Shown here piece after piece: positions 7,389 to 14,516 of a stretch of 18,268 bases of DNA (its first letter is position 1; every line of letters begins with the position of its first letter). The DNA comes from Flavobacteriales bacterium (GTDB taxonomy: Bacteria > Bacteroidota > Bacteroidia > Flavobacteriales > PHOS-HE28). The DNA lies in NCBI GenBank assembly GCA_008016945.1, contig SSGN01000041.1, forward strand, positions 1 to 18,268. The letters are read 5' to 3'. The notes under the pieces were generated by a model, which made no database searches, was not told where the DNA came from, and worked only from the letters and a program-made list of their open reading frames with translations. The translations under genes and the position numbers were made by a program.

Positions 7389-7919
7389 TCACCTTGGTGA
7401 TCGCCCCATGACCAGCGGCCAGCAGATCCGCAGCCAGGTGGTGAACCGCTCGGGATGCGTTCCGATCTCCACGCTCAAGGCATCCATTTCCACGAAGCGC
7501 CAGGCCCGGACTTCCTCTGGGTCCGGTCGGGGTGCACCGGGGGCAAGTCCGAAGAACACATGGTCCAGTTCATGCTCGATCAAGCCATGCCCCACTTCGG
7601 CTCGGTAGGTGAAGGTGAAGCCGTGCTCCAAGGGGGTCAGCAGTCCCATTTCTTCGTGCAACCGGCGCGCGGCGGCCGTGGAGGTCTCCTCCCCCGGTCG
7701 TGGATGGCTGCAACAGGTGTTGCTCCATAGCGAGCCGGAGTGGTATTTGGTGGCCGCACGTTGTTGCAGCAGCAACCGACCTGCTGTGTCGAAGAGGAAG
7801 ATCGAGAACGCACGGTGCAAGGCCCCTTTCCGGTGGGCCTCGTGCTTCTCCATGGTGCCGACCACTTCGTCCCGGTCGCTCACCAGGATCACCTGCTCGG
7901 GGTGCCGATCCATGGTCAT
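7389..7919 (-). CDS. idi: Isopentenyl-diphosphate delta-isomerase, type I
   Basis: This 176-aa Nudix-fold enzyme interconverts IPP and DMAPP, the isoprenoid building blocks. Visible motifs are GTMEKHEAHRKGALHRAFSIFLFD (metal-binding His at 26 and 35 region), WSNTCCSHP (65-73; C70 aligns with the catalytic cysteine), the Nudix-like RRLHEEMGL, and GLIEHELDHVFFG, whose Glu residues match the catalytic acid of the family. The length fits. The ATG at 7919 overlaps the crtB stop by 4 bp (ATGA), so it is translationally coupled as the last gene of crtI-crtB-idi. A second ATG two codons later is possible. In this setting it supplies precursor balance for carotenoid synthesis. It is metal-dependent type I, not the FMN-dependent type II. 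Confidence 0.95.
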   Translation of the reverse strand: MTMDRHPEQVILVSDRDEVVGTMEKHEAHRKGALHRAFSIFLFDTAGRLLLQQRAATKYHSGSLWSNTCCSHPRPGEETSTAAARRLHEEMGLLTPLEHGFTFTYRAEVGHGLIEHELDHVFFGLAPGAPRPDPEEVRAWRFVEMDALSVEIGTHPERFTTWLRICWPLVMGRSPR

Positions 7920-8761
7920 CTGATCAAACCAAGGCTGTGCCTCAGGTAGCTCGTGGTGAACAACGCGAGTTTGCCGCTATTGCGTACACGGATGCGTGCA
8001 TGCAGGATCCGGTCGCAGGGCAGTGCCTGGATCTTCCGGAAGAGCGCGCGGTAGTACACGTAGGCCACGTACACCCCCAAGCGTGCCGCGCGCGGGAGCT
8101 GCCCGATGCCTTTTCGGCCCGCATCGAGGTCCGCGCGGATATCGTTCTCGATCCGGCGTTTCGCGGCGTTGTCGAGGTGCGCGAGGTCCACACCCGGGAA
8201 ATAGGTCCGGCCGAGTTCGCGGTGGTCCTGCTTCAGGTCGCGTAGGAAGTTCACCTTCTGAAAGGCCGCACCGAGGCGCATGGCGGCTGGCAGAAGCTGG
8301 TGGTAGAGCGCCTGATCGCCCTTGGTGAACACGCGAAGACACATCGCGCCGACCACTTCGGCACTGCCGTGGATGTACCTGTCATACGCAGGCCGATCAT
8401 AGGTCCGGGCCTGGAGGTCCATCGCCATGCTGTCGAGGAAGGTGTCGTACAGTGCGGCTTCGATACCGTATTCATGTACCACGCGCTGGAAGCTGTGCAG
8501 GATGGGGTTGAGGCTGATGCCTTCGCGTACGGCGGTGTGCGTCTCGTCCCGGAAACGCGCCAGTAGCGCGGCCTTGTCGTATCCATGGAACGTGTCCACG
8601 ATCTCATCGGCGAAGCGTACGAAGCCATATATCGCGTGGATGGGTGCACGCAGGTCGTGTTCCAGGGAGCGTATGCCGATGGAGAACGACGTGCTGTACT
8701 GCCGCGTGGTGTTGCGGCTCGCTTTGCGGCACAGGGCCTCGTATCGATCCATGGGTCTCAT
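7916..8761 (-). CDS. crtB: Phytoene synthase
   Basis: This 281-aa protein condenses two geranylgeranyl-diphosphate molecules head-to-head to 15-cis-phytoene, the first committed step of carotenoid synthesis. The squalene/phytoene synthase Asp motifs are present: ADEIVD (first, near 51-56) and NFLRDLKQDHRELGRTYFP (second, in the middle), with QYSTSFSIG near the N-terminus as in the family. The length is normal. It overlaps crtI upstream by 4 bp and idi downstream by 4 bp, so all three form one operon. Start at 8761 (MRPMDRYEAL); the ATG three codons later (8752) would also give a full protein. Squalene synthase is the alternative within the superfamily, but the crtI neighbour argues strongly for CrtB. 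Confidence 0.95.
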   Translation of the reverse strand: MRPMDRYEALCRKASRNTTRQYSTSFSIGIRSLEHDLRAPIHAIYGFVRFADEIVDTFHGYDKAALLARFRDETHTAVREGISLNPILHSFQRVVHEYGIEAALYDTFLDSMAMDLQARTYDRPAYDRYIHGSAEVVGAMCLRVFTKGDQALYHQLLPAAMRLGAAFQKVNFLRDLKQDHRELGRTYFPGVDLAHLDNAAKRRIENDIRADLDAGRKGIGQLPRAARLGVYVAYVYYRALFRKIQALPCDRILHARIRVRNSGKLALFTTSYLRHSLGLIR

Positions 8762-10293
8762 GCCGGGTCCGTCCGTTGCGCCGTTGTGGCGGAACGTGTT
8801 TCGTGGTGAGCCAGCTTCCCCGCGACCTGCCCGCTGATGATCGCCGGCGGAACTCCGGGCCCTGGTACGGTGAGCTGCCCCGCGAAATAAAGGCCCTTCA
8901 CCTTGCTGCTCTTCATGCGGGGGCGCAACGGTCCGGTCTGCGTGAGGGTATTGGCCAGTCCATAAGCGTTGCCGCCGAAGGCGTTGTGGTCGGCCACCAG
9001 GTCGTTGATGCAGTAGCTGCGTTTCACCACCACGTGCGGGCGTAGGTCGATGCCGAGGTACCGTTCCAAACGCTGCATGACGATCCCGTAGTACCGCTCG
9101 CGGGTGCGTTCGTCATCGTTCAGGCCAGGGGCGATAGGGATGAGCAGCGTGAGGCATTCGTGGCCCGGTGGCGCCACGGAGGGGTCCGTGCGGCTGGGGC
9201 AACTCGCATAGAACAGTGGCTTACTGGGCCACCGAGGCCGATCATGGATCTCGGCGGCGTGCGCATCCAAGGGCTCGTCGAAGAACAAGGTGTGATGTTC
9301 CAACCGCGGTAGGCGCAGGTCACAGCCGAGGAAGAACAGCAGGCTCGATGGTGCCAGTCGCCGCTTGGCCCAATAGCCCTCCGTGTACTGGCGGGATCCT
9401 GCGGGAAGCAGCTCTTGTTCCACATGGTGGTAATCCGCCGCACCGATCACCACGTCGGCACCGATGCGTCGGTGCATTGTCTCCACACCGGCGATCCGTC
9501 CCTGTTCCACCAGGATCCGCGCCACGGGATCCCTGTAATGAAATCGCGCACCCTGACTCTCGGCCACCCTTACCATGGCCTCCACTACGCGCCCCATGCC
9601 CCCCGAAGGATACCAGGTGCCCAGTTCCAGGTCGGCGTGGTTCATCAAACTGTACAAGGCGGGTGTGCGTTGCGGCGTGGCGCCAAGGAAGAGCGCGGGG
9701 AATTCCATCAGCGAGCGCAGGCGGTGGTCCGTGAAGTGGTCGGCCACATGGCTTCGCAGCGAACGGAATACGGTGGTGCGCAGGAGTCCTCGGAGCATGC
9801 CGAGGTGTGCGTACTCGAGCCACGAGAGCGATGGCCGGTAGACCAGATCACCCATGCCGAGGTCGTATTTCACACGGGCCTCGGCAAGGTACCGATCGCT
9901 GGCAGCTGCCGCACCGGGTTCGAGGGATTCGAACAGCTGGCGCTGGGCTTCGCGCGAGGCGGGCAGGGTCAGTTCGTTGCCTGGTCCGAAGACGATCCGG
10001 TAGGAGGGGTCCAGCCGACGCAGCTCATAGTGCTCACGGGCCTGTGTGCCGAAGGCCGCGAAGAATCGCTCGAACACCTCCGGCATCCAGTAGAAGCTGG
10101 GCCCCATGTCGAAGGTGAAACCGCCTTCGCGCCAAACACCGGCACGTCCGCCGGGGCCATCGTTCTTCTCCAACACCTCCACCGCGAAGCCGTGCCGGGC
10201 CAGCGTGGCCGCGGCCGCGATGCCCGCGAAACCCGCGCCGATCACCACCGCACGGCGCGGCGCGCGAGGGTCGGGCGGTGAGGTCCGTTCCAT
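8758..10293 (-). CDS. crtI: Phytoene desaturase CrtI
   Basis: This 511-aa FAD-dependent, membrane-associated oxidoreductase would introduce double bonds into phytoene, giving neurosporene or lycopene. The N-terminal dinucleotide fold reads VVIGAGFAGIAAAATLARHGFAVEVLEKND and is followed by GPGGRAG and the family's DMGPSFYWMPEVFERFF. The C-terminal signature GLYFAGQLTVPGPGVPPAIISGQ is the classical CrtI-type FAD motif. The ATG at 10293 places the dinucleotide fold about 14 residues in; upstream in-frame sequence (to 10362) is Arg-rich and unlikely to be translated. It is the first gene of the crtI-crtB-idi operon and overlaps crtB by 4 bp. Length and motifs fit bacterial CrtI; a CrtD or CrtN-like desaturase is less likely. 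Confidence 0.95.
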   Translation of the reverse strand: MERTSPPDPRAPRRAVVIGAGFAGIAAAATLARHGFAVEVLEKNDGPGGRAGVWREGGFTFDMGPSFYWMPEVFERFFAAFGTQAREHYELRRLDPSYRIVFGPGNELTLPASREAQRQLFESLEPGAAAASDRYLAEARVKYDLGMGDLVYRPSLSWLEYAHLGMLRGLLRTTVFRSLRSHVADHFTDHRLRSLMEFPALFLGATPQRTPALYSLMNHADLELGTWYPSGGMGRVVEAMVRVAESQGARFHYRDPVARILVEQGRIAGVETMHRRIGADVVIGAADYHHVEQELLPAGSRQYTEGYWAKRRLAPSSLLFFLGCDLRLPRLEHHTLFFDEPLDAHAAEIHDRPRWPSKPLFYASCPSRTDPSVAPPGHECLTLLIPIAPGLNDDERTRERYYGIVMQRLERYLGIDLRPHVVVKRSYCINDLVADHNAFGGNAYGLANTLTQTGPLRPRMKSSKVKGLYFAGQLTVPGPGVPPAIISGQVAGKLAHHETRSATTAQRTDPA

Positions 10294-10298
10294 GGCGG

Positions 10299-10307
10299 CG
10301 AAAACTA
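10299..10307 (-). promoter_or_regulatory. Weak promoter word just before crtI
   Basis: The minus strand reads TAGTTTTCG, one mismatch from TAnnTTTG, only 5 nt before the crtI ATG. If used, the mRNA would be leaderless or nearly so. Evidence is weak because of the mismatch and the lack of a -33 element. Confidence 0.3.
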
Positions 10308-10637
10308 CGGCCCGGGAACGGCGTGTAGGTCGGGTCGTGCGACGGCTCCTTCGTTCCCGCAATGGGACGGAGAGGCTCTTTGCTGCTCCTCATGTCCGTG
10401 TTCCGCCCCGTTCATCCTTCGGTCCTTCAATAGCGGCCGAAGCTGCGCGGCCATCTTTTCACCGGCCGATCCGGGGGGCTGTTGAAAGATCGAAGGCGTG
10501 GCCGCAGGAGGTGAAGCTACCGAGGGCCGGGGCTACCGAATAGACCGCTCGGAGAAGGCATGGGGAAAGAGAGCGGGCCGATCGGCTGGTACGGGATGCT
10601 CGAGTGGCATCATTCGCGCGGTCATTCACCCCGCCCC
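10308..10637. other. Intergenic DNA between crtI and the tRNA terminator
   Basis: About 330 bp with no gene. On the minus strand, CTTTCAACAGC pairs imperfectly with GCTATTGAAGG about 45 nt later (one mismatch, one G.U), enclosing GC-rich internal complementarity, so a structured leader or operator for the carotenoid operon is conceivable. A CAGCCCCC run here recalls part of cobalamin riboswitches, but the B12-box is missing. No known regulator gene sits in the gap. Confidence 0.4.
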
Positions 10638-10644
10638 AAAAATG

Positions 10645-10675
10645 ACAAGCCCCCCGAAATGCTCGGAGGGCTTGT
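10645..10675 (-). terminator. Terminator of the tRNA-Val operon
   Basis: On the minus strand ACAAGCCCTCCGA pairs with TCGGGGGGCTTGT (13 bp including one wobble) around a short loop, followed by CATTTTTGG, a T-run at 10638-10642. It begins 12 nt after the 3' end of the tRNA at 10687. Confidence 0.85.
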
Positions 10676-10686
10676 GGCTGTAAGGG

Positions 10687-10761
10687 TGGGACCTAATGGA
10701 TTCGAACCATCGACCTCATGCGTGTGAAGCATGCGCTCTAAACCAGCTGAGCTAAGGTCCC
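10687..10761 (-). tRNA. tRNA-Val (anticodon CAC)
   Basis: A complete 75-nt cloverleaf: acceptor GGGACCT/AGGTCCC (7 bp, perfect), D arm GCTC/GAGC, anticodon stem CATGC/GCATG with loop TTCACAC (anticodon CAC, reading GUG), T arm GATGG/CCATT (one wobble) with loop TTCGAAT, discriminator A73 as usual for valine. CCA is not encoded; CCC follows A73. It is the second gene of a two-tRNA transcript, 12 bp after the other tRNA-Val. Confidence 0.95.
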
Positions 10762-10773
10762 AGGGGAAGGTGG

Positions 10774-10848
10774 TGGAGGCAGCCGGATTCGAACCAGCGA
10801 CCCTCTGCTTGTAAGGCAGATGCTCTGAACCAGCTGAGCTATGCCTCC
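10774..10848 (-). tRNA. tRNA-Val (anticodon TAC)
   Basis: A complete 75-nt cloverleaf: acceptor GGAGGCA/TGCCTCC (perfect), D arm GCTC/GAGC, anticodon stem TCTGC/GCAGA with loop CTTACAA (anticodon TAC, reading GUA and by wobble other GUN codons), T arm GCTGG/CCGGC with loop TTCGAAT, and A73. The next genomic bases read CCA, so a CCA end appears encoded, perhaps by chance. It lies first in the tandem pair, 55 bp downstream of a TATATTTGC promoter word. Confidence 0.96.
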
Positions 10849-10903
10849 ATGTTTTCCGTTGCGAAAGAACGATCCTTTGAACCTCGAGGGGCGCTAAGGG
10901 GCG

Positions 10904-10912
10904 GCAAATATA
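10904..10912 (-). promoter_or_regulatory. Promoter -7 element of the tRNA-Val pair
   Basis: TATATTTGC on the minus strand matches TAnnTTTGC and lies about 55 bp upstream of the first tRNA and 10 bp past the folC stop. The tRNAs would thus have their own start even though no terminator separates them from folC. Confidence 0.6.
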
Positions 10913-10922
10913 GTGGAACCGA

Positions 10923-12140
10923 TCAAATAACCTCGGCCACAACGAATACGCTCCCCGTGACCAACACCAGGTCGTTGAGGGCGGCTTGGCGGCAGGCGGC
11001 GTGGTAGGCTTGCTCCACGCTGGTGTACGCCGTTCCCCGCAAGCCATGTTCGGCGGCACGGCGCTGCAGTTCCGTGGCGTCCAGCCCGCGCGGTATCGCG
11101 GCTTTGCAGAAATAATAGGTGGCGTTCTTCGGCAACTCGGTCAGTACAGGGCCCAGGTCCTTGTCGTGTACCATGCCCAGTACGATGTGGAGCGCGTGGT
11201 AGGGCTGGCATTCGAGCACCTGCTTCACCACGCGGATGCCGTCCACGTTGTGGGCCACGTCGGCGATGGTGAGGGGCGTATCGCCCAGGACCTGCCAACG
11301 GCCCTGAAGTCCGGTGTTGCGCACCACGTTCCGTGCCCCATGGCGCTGGTGCGTATCGGAGATCCTCCAGCCTCTTTCGCGGAGCTGTGCGAGCGCGGCG
11401 GCGGCTGTGCGTGCGTTGCGCTCCTGGTGCCTACCGCAGAGCGCGCTGGGAATGGGGAGAGGCGCTTCCTGGTCCACCAGGATGAACGGCGAACCCGAAC
11501 GTGCGGCCGTGGTGCGGAACACCTCGGCGACACTGCCGGAAGCCTCGCCCACCACCACGGGTACGCCAGGTTTGATGATCCCTGCCTTCTCCGCCGCGAT
11601 GGCTTCCAGGGTGTGCCCGAGGAAGTCGGTGTGGTCCCAGCCGATGTTGGTGATCACGCTCACTTCCGGGGTGATCACGTTGGTGCTGTCCAACCGGCCG
11701 CCCATGCCGGTCTCGATCACCGCGATATCCACCTGCTCCTCCCTGAACCACCATAGTGCCAAGGCCACACCCCACTCGAAGAAGGAGGCTTGCACCGGCT
11801 CGAAACCAGCGCGGAAGCGTTCCACGAAGCGTACCACATCGTGCTCGGGGATCACCTGCCCGTTGATCCTGAACCGCTCACGGAAGTCCTTCAGATGGGG
11901 CGAGGTGTGCAGCCCCACCTTGTATCCGGCCTCCTGGAGTACACTGGCGATCAGGTGGCTGGTGCTGCCCTTGCCATTGGTGCCGGCCACGTGGACGCAC
12001 CGCAGGCCGCGCTCCGGATGCCCGGTGAGATCCATCAGCGCATGGGTGTTGGCGAGGTCCGCTTTGTAGGCGGCCTTGCCGATACGCTGGAACATGGGAA
12101 GCTGCGCGTAGAGGTACGCGAGTGTTTCCTGGTAGTCCAT
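10923..12140 (-). CDS. folC: Folylpolyglutamate synthase / dihydrofolate synthase
   Basis: This 405-aa Mur-ligase-family cytoplasmic enzyme adds glutamate to dihydropteroate and/or to reduced folates, using ATP. Motifs: P-loop AGTNGKGSTSHL (about 52-63), HTSPHLKDFRERFRING, ETGMGGRLDSTNVI (Mg/ATP site), HTDFLGHTLEAIAAEKAGIIK, which contains the lysine that is usually carbamylated, and DVAHNVDG for ADP binding (the common Pro after HN is Val here). The Mur-ligase C-terminal domain ends with VLVTGSVFVVAEV. The length is somewhat short but normal for Bacteroidota. The ATG start lies 2 bp after the TonB-like stop, so it is the last gene of the exbB-exbD-exbD-tonB-folC operon. Confidence 0.95.
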   Translation of the reverse strand: MDYQETLAYLYAQLPMFQRIGKAAYKADLANTHALMDLTGHPERGLRCVHVAGTNGKGSTSHLIASVLQEAGYKVGLHTSPHLKDFRERFRINGQVIPEHDVVRFVERFRAGFEPVQASFFEWGVALALWWFREEQVDIAVIETGMGGRLDSTNVITPEVSVITNIGWDHTDFLGHTLEAIAAEKAGIIKPGVPVVVGEASGSVAEVFRTTAARSGSPFILVDQEAPLPIPSALCGRHQERNARTAAAALAQLRERGWRISDTHQRHGARNVVRNTGLQGRWQVLGDTPLTIADVAHNVDGIRVVKQVLECQPYHALHIVLGMVHDKDLGPVLTELPKNATYYFCKAAIPRGLDATELQRRAAEHGLRGTAYTSVEQAYHAACRQAALNDLVLVTGSVFVVAEVI

Positions 12141-12142
12141 CG

Positions 12143-12913
12143 TTATCCGGGGAAGAAGCGCAGCCGGATGTAGTGTGCCTGCTCCGGTGGGCCATTGGGC
12201 AACGCTACGAAACGGCAGGTCTTGGCCGCGCGGAGCGCCACGTTCTGGATGGAGACCTCCGAAGTCCCGGTGTTGGCCACCGAGACACGGAGCACGTTAC
12301 CCTCGCGGTCCACGATCACCTTCACCTCCACCCAGGTGGCGTTCTGCAGCTCTGGTCGTTCGCTCAGGTCAGGCCCCCGTGCCAGGCCACGGCCGCCGCC
12401 ACGAAGCTCCCACCCATCACCGCGCATGGCACCGAGCCCTCCGGGTCTGCCATCGGGTGTTCCGGGATCACCGGGCTTGCTGTTGTCGGGGCCATCGGCC
12501 GGTTGTTGGCCGGGTTTGTTCCAGTTGTTCAGCGCGTTGGTCAAGCGCGAATCCACCTTCGGCTCCTTGGGTTTCTCCGGTTGTGGCTTGGGGTTCGGTT
12601 TGGGTTTCTTGGGCTTCACCACCTCCACCTCGCTGTTCTCCTCGGTCGCCACATTCTCGTGCTCTTCGGGTACCACCGGTGCCGCGCTCTGTTGTCCGCC
12701 GGGGTCCGGGGTGGGCGTGTTGCCACCGCCATCGTTCGTGGTGCCGAAGTCGGCCATGGCCACCTCCACCATCTCTTCGGGCAACGGCGGGTCGAACTGT
12801 TTCAGTCCGACGAAGAGGAAAAGGATCAGCAGTAGCGCATGCACCACGAGGGTGGTGATCAGGCTCGTGGCCCGGTCGCGTCGTTCGTGCGGCTGAAGTG
12901 CGGCGGTGGTCAT
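12143..12913 (-). CDS. TonB-like energy transducer
   Basis: This 256-aa protein has the TonB layout: a short basic cytoplasmic N-terminus, one membrane helix (about 17-37, SLITTLVVHALLLILFLFVGL, with a Ser and a His on the helix, as in TonB), a periplasmic spacer rich in Pro/Lys (PKKPKPNPKPQPEKPKEP, about 98-120) and Gly/Asp, and a C-terminal domain with WVEVKVIVDREGNVLRVSV and IRLRFFPG. It would couple the ExbBD motor to outer-membrane receptors. The ATG at 12913 overlaps the upstream exbD stop by 4 bp and puts the membrane helix in the usual place; longer in-frame starts would add an unlikely Arg-rich tail. It is the transducer of this operon and is distinct from the TonB-like tail at 1-62. 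A TolA-like role is possible. Confidence 0.88.
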   Translation of the reverse strand: MTTAALQPHERRDRATSLITTLVVHALLLILFLFVGLKQFDPPLPEEMVEVAMADFGTTNDGGGNTPTPDPGGQQSAAPVVPEEHENVATEENSEVEVVKPKKPKPNPKPQPEKPKEPKVDSRLTNALNNWNKPGQQPADGPDNSKPGDPGTPDGRPGGLGAMRGDGWELRGGGRGLARGPDLSERPELQNATWVEVKVIVDREGNVLRVSVANTGTSEVSIQNVALRAAKTCRFVALPNGPPEQAHYIRLRFFPG

Positions 12914-13338
12914 GGCGCCGGTGTTACGGGTTCGCCGGGTGGAGTGGGCGCTGCGGCCAGTGCGATCCGCCACTTATGGGTCTTGGCGATGTTCAATACA
13001 TCCACCATGCGCCCGGTAGGCACTTCCTGGGCTACGCTCAATACGATCGCGTCGCTCTCGGCATGCTTCGCCATCTCCGCGACCAATGCACCCTCGATGC
13101 CGTTCAGGTCCACCGGGTTGCCGTTGATGGTGCCCCCTTGCGCGTCCACCAGCCGCACGACCACTTTGGGTTCGCTTTTACTGCTGGTGACCTTGTTCTT
13201 CGGCAGGTCCACCGGCAACGCGAACGGGCTCACCATGGTGCTCACGATCACGAAGAAGATCAGCAGCAGGAAGACCAGGTCGGTCATGCTGCTCAGGCTG
13301 AAGCCCGCGTCCACCTTATGGGTACTGCGTATGGCCAT
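12910..13338 (-). CDS. exbD: ExbD/TolR-type biopolymer transporter, second copy
   Basis: This 142-aa inner-membrane protein has one membrane helix (about 20-42) and a periplasmic domain. The helix begins with the conserved proton-carrying Asp (D20 in SSMTDLVFLLLIFFVI), the hallmark of ExbD/TolR/MotB-like motor subunits. The periplasmic part (about 55-130) has the ExbD-type VLSVAQEVPTGRMVDVLNIAK segment. The C-terminus ends in a short Pro-rich tail. It starts 3 bp after the other exbD and overlaps the tonB-like gene by 4 bp. Two ExbD paralogues with one ExbB and one TonB are known from Bacteroidota Ton clusters. The membrane part shares a near-identical DNA segment with the first copy, while the periplasmic parts have diverged, suggesting different partners. 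Confidence 0.93.
   Translation of the reverse strand: MAIRSTHKVDAGFSLSSMTDLVFLLLIFFVIVSTMVSPFALPVDLPKNKVTSSKSEPKVVVRLVDAQGGTINGNPVDLNGIEGALVAEMAKHAESDAIVLSVAQEVPTGRMVDVLNIAKTHKWRIALAAAPTPPGEPVTPAP
13201..13311 (-). repeat. Near-identical segment shared by the exbD pair (copy 1)
   Basis: These 111 bp align without gaps to 13603-13713 with only 8 mismatches by hand count, 3 of them in the 83 bp covering the membrane helix. The offset is a constant 402 bp. The rest of the two genes is clearly diverged. Confidence 0.9.
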
Positions 13339-13341
13339 GGT

Positions 13342-13740
13342 TCACTTCGGGCGTGTGGCGATGATCACTTTCCAGTTGTTGCGCTTGGCGATCTCCATCA
13401 CTCCCACCGTGACCCCCGCTGGCACCCGTTGGTCCACATGGATCAGCACGCTGGGTTCTTTCGCCGCGTACAGGGCCATCTTGTCCTTCAACGCACCTTC
13501 GAGGTCGGCCGGGTCGGTGGGCATGTCGTTCACACTGAATGCGCCGTCGGCATCGATGCGCACCCCCACCCGCGGCTTCTCCTTCGTCTTGTTCGCACTG
13601 ATCGGCAGGTCCACCGGCAGCGTGGTGGGGCTCACCATGGTGCTGATGATCACGAAGAAGATGAGCAGCAGGAAGACCAGGTCGGTCATGCTGCTCAGGC
13701 TGAAGCCCGCGTCGATCCTATTACTGCTACGCAACCGCAC
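13342..13740 (-). CDS. exbD: ExbD/TolR-type biopolymer transporter, first copy
   Basis: This 132-aa paralogue of the next gene has the same layout: short basic N-terminus, membrane helix with the motor Asp at D20 (SSMTDLVFLLLIFFVIISTMVSP), and a periplasmic ExbD domain with VLIHVDQRVPAGVTVGVMEIAK. The most upstream start that fits is a GTG at 13740 (MRLRSSNRIDAG), 9 bp after the exbB stop; no ATG is available before the membrane helix except one inside it, so GTG, or a TTG two codons later, must be used. With ExbB it would form the proton-driven motor for TonB. The use of a weak start codon may lower its level relative to the second copy, which starts with ATG. Confidence 0.92.
   Translation of the reverse strand: MRLRSSNRIDAGFSLSSMTDLVFLLLIFFVIISTMVSPTTLPVDLPISANKTKEKPRVGVRIDADGAFSVNDMPTDPADLEGALKDKMALYAAKEPSVLIHVDQRVPAGVTVGVMEIAKRNNWKVIIATRPK
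13603..13713 (-). repeat. Near-identical segment shared by the exbD pair (copy 2)
   Basis: Partner of 13201-13311, covering the membrane helix and the adjacent STMVSP...LPVDLP segment of the first exbD. High DNA identity limited to this part points to recent local gene conversion or strong constraint on both codons and protein. Confidence 0.9.
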
Positions 13741-13749
13741 GGTGCACGA

Positions 13750-14472
13750 TCACTTGGCGGGCGATTCGAGGACCTCCATGAATTCGATGCTGCGCGCCTC
13801 CATCTTCTGCACCACCTTGTTCACCCGCGCCACCAGTAGGTTATACCCGATGTAGGCGGGGATGCCGATGATCAAACCGGCCACCGTGGTGATCATGGCC
13901 TGCATCATACCGCCGCTCAGTTGGCTCAGTTCCACCCCGGCACCGCTCACCTCCATGGTGTGGAAGGTCACCACCATACCGACCACCGTGCCCAGGAAGC
14001 CCAGCATGGGCGCGGCCCCCGACACCGTGGCCAGGATCGGCAGGCCGCTCTCGAGCCGGTACACCTCCAACTTGCCCTGGTTCTCGATGCTCACCTCGAT
14101 GTCCTTCAAGGGCTTGCCGATGCGGCTGATCCCCTTCTCCAACATCCGGGCCACCGGGGTGTTCGTGCTCTGGCACAGGTTCTTCGCGCTGTCGGTACGG
14201 CCCTCACGGATATAGTCGCGCAAGCGGGCCATGAAGTCCTTCTCGTCGCGCAACGCCCGGTTGATCGCCATCATCCGTTCGATGATGATGTAGGTGGCCG
14301 CCAAGGACATCAGGGCCAGTGGACCCATGATGTACCATCCACCCATCTTGATCAGCTCCCAAATGGAGAGGGTGGTTTCCTGAGGAACGATCGGTGCCGC
14401 AGTGGTGGTGTCCAGCAGCTGGCGTGCCGATTCCGAGGCATCCTGGATCTGGGCGAAGAGTTCGAAGGGCAT
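13750..14472 (-). CDS. exbB: MotA/TolQ/ExbB proton channel family protein
   Basis: This 240-aa inner-membrane protein forms the pentameric channel around the ExbD helices. Three membrane segments are visible: about 42-66 (IKMGGWYIMGPLALMSLAATYIIIE), about 146-170 (PILATVSGAAPMLGFLGTVVGMVVTF) and about 188-213 (MQAMITTVAGLIIGIPAYIGYNLLV). The APMLGFLGTVVGM and TTVAGLIIGIPAY motifs are the family's pore signatures. The N-terminus carries a Thr/Ala-rich stretch of about 30 residues before the first helix, common in Bacteroidota. The ATG start lies 44 bp after the dehydrogenase stop, so it either starts the Ton operon or is read through from that gene. It is first in exbB-exbD-exbD-tonB-folC. Confidence 0.94.
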   Translation of the reverse strand: MPFELFAQIQDASESARQLLDTTTAAPIVPQETTLSIWELIKMGGWYIMGPLALMSLAATYIIIERMMAINRALRDEKDFMARLRDYIREGRTDSAKNLCQSTNTPVARMLEKGISRIGKPLKDIEVSIENQGKLEVYRLESGLPILATVSGAAPMLGFLGTVVGMVVTFHTMEVSGAGVELSQLSGGMMQAMITTVAGLIIGIPAYIGYNLLVARVNKVVQKMEARSIEFMEVLESPAK

Positions 14473-14516
14473 GGTTGCAGGTTGTGGGATGAACGCGGGG
14501 GTACCGTGCGAAATTG

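Noticed and set aside
6988..7392. Minus-strand frames of 134 and 99 codons between idi and the small ORFs
   Set aside because: Two overlapping frames with random-looking composition, no family resemblance, and no promoter or coupling to neighbours.
10293..10362. Upstream start for crtI
   Set aside because: The added residues are Arg-rich and unlike CrtI N-termini; the ATG at 10293 places the FAD fold correctly.
10308..10637. Cobalamin riboswitch upstream of crtI
   Set aside because: Only a CAGCCCCC run is reminiscent; the B12-box and the rest of the core are missing, and CC runs are common in this DNA.
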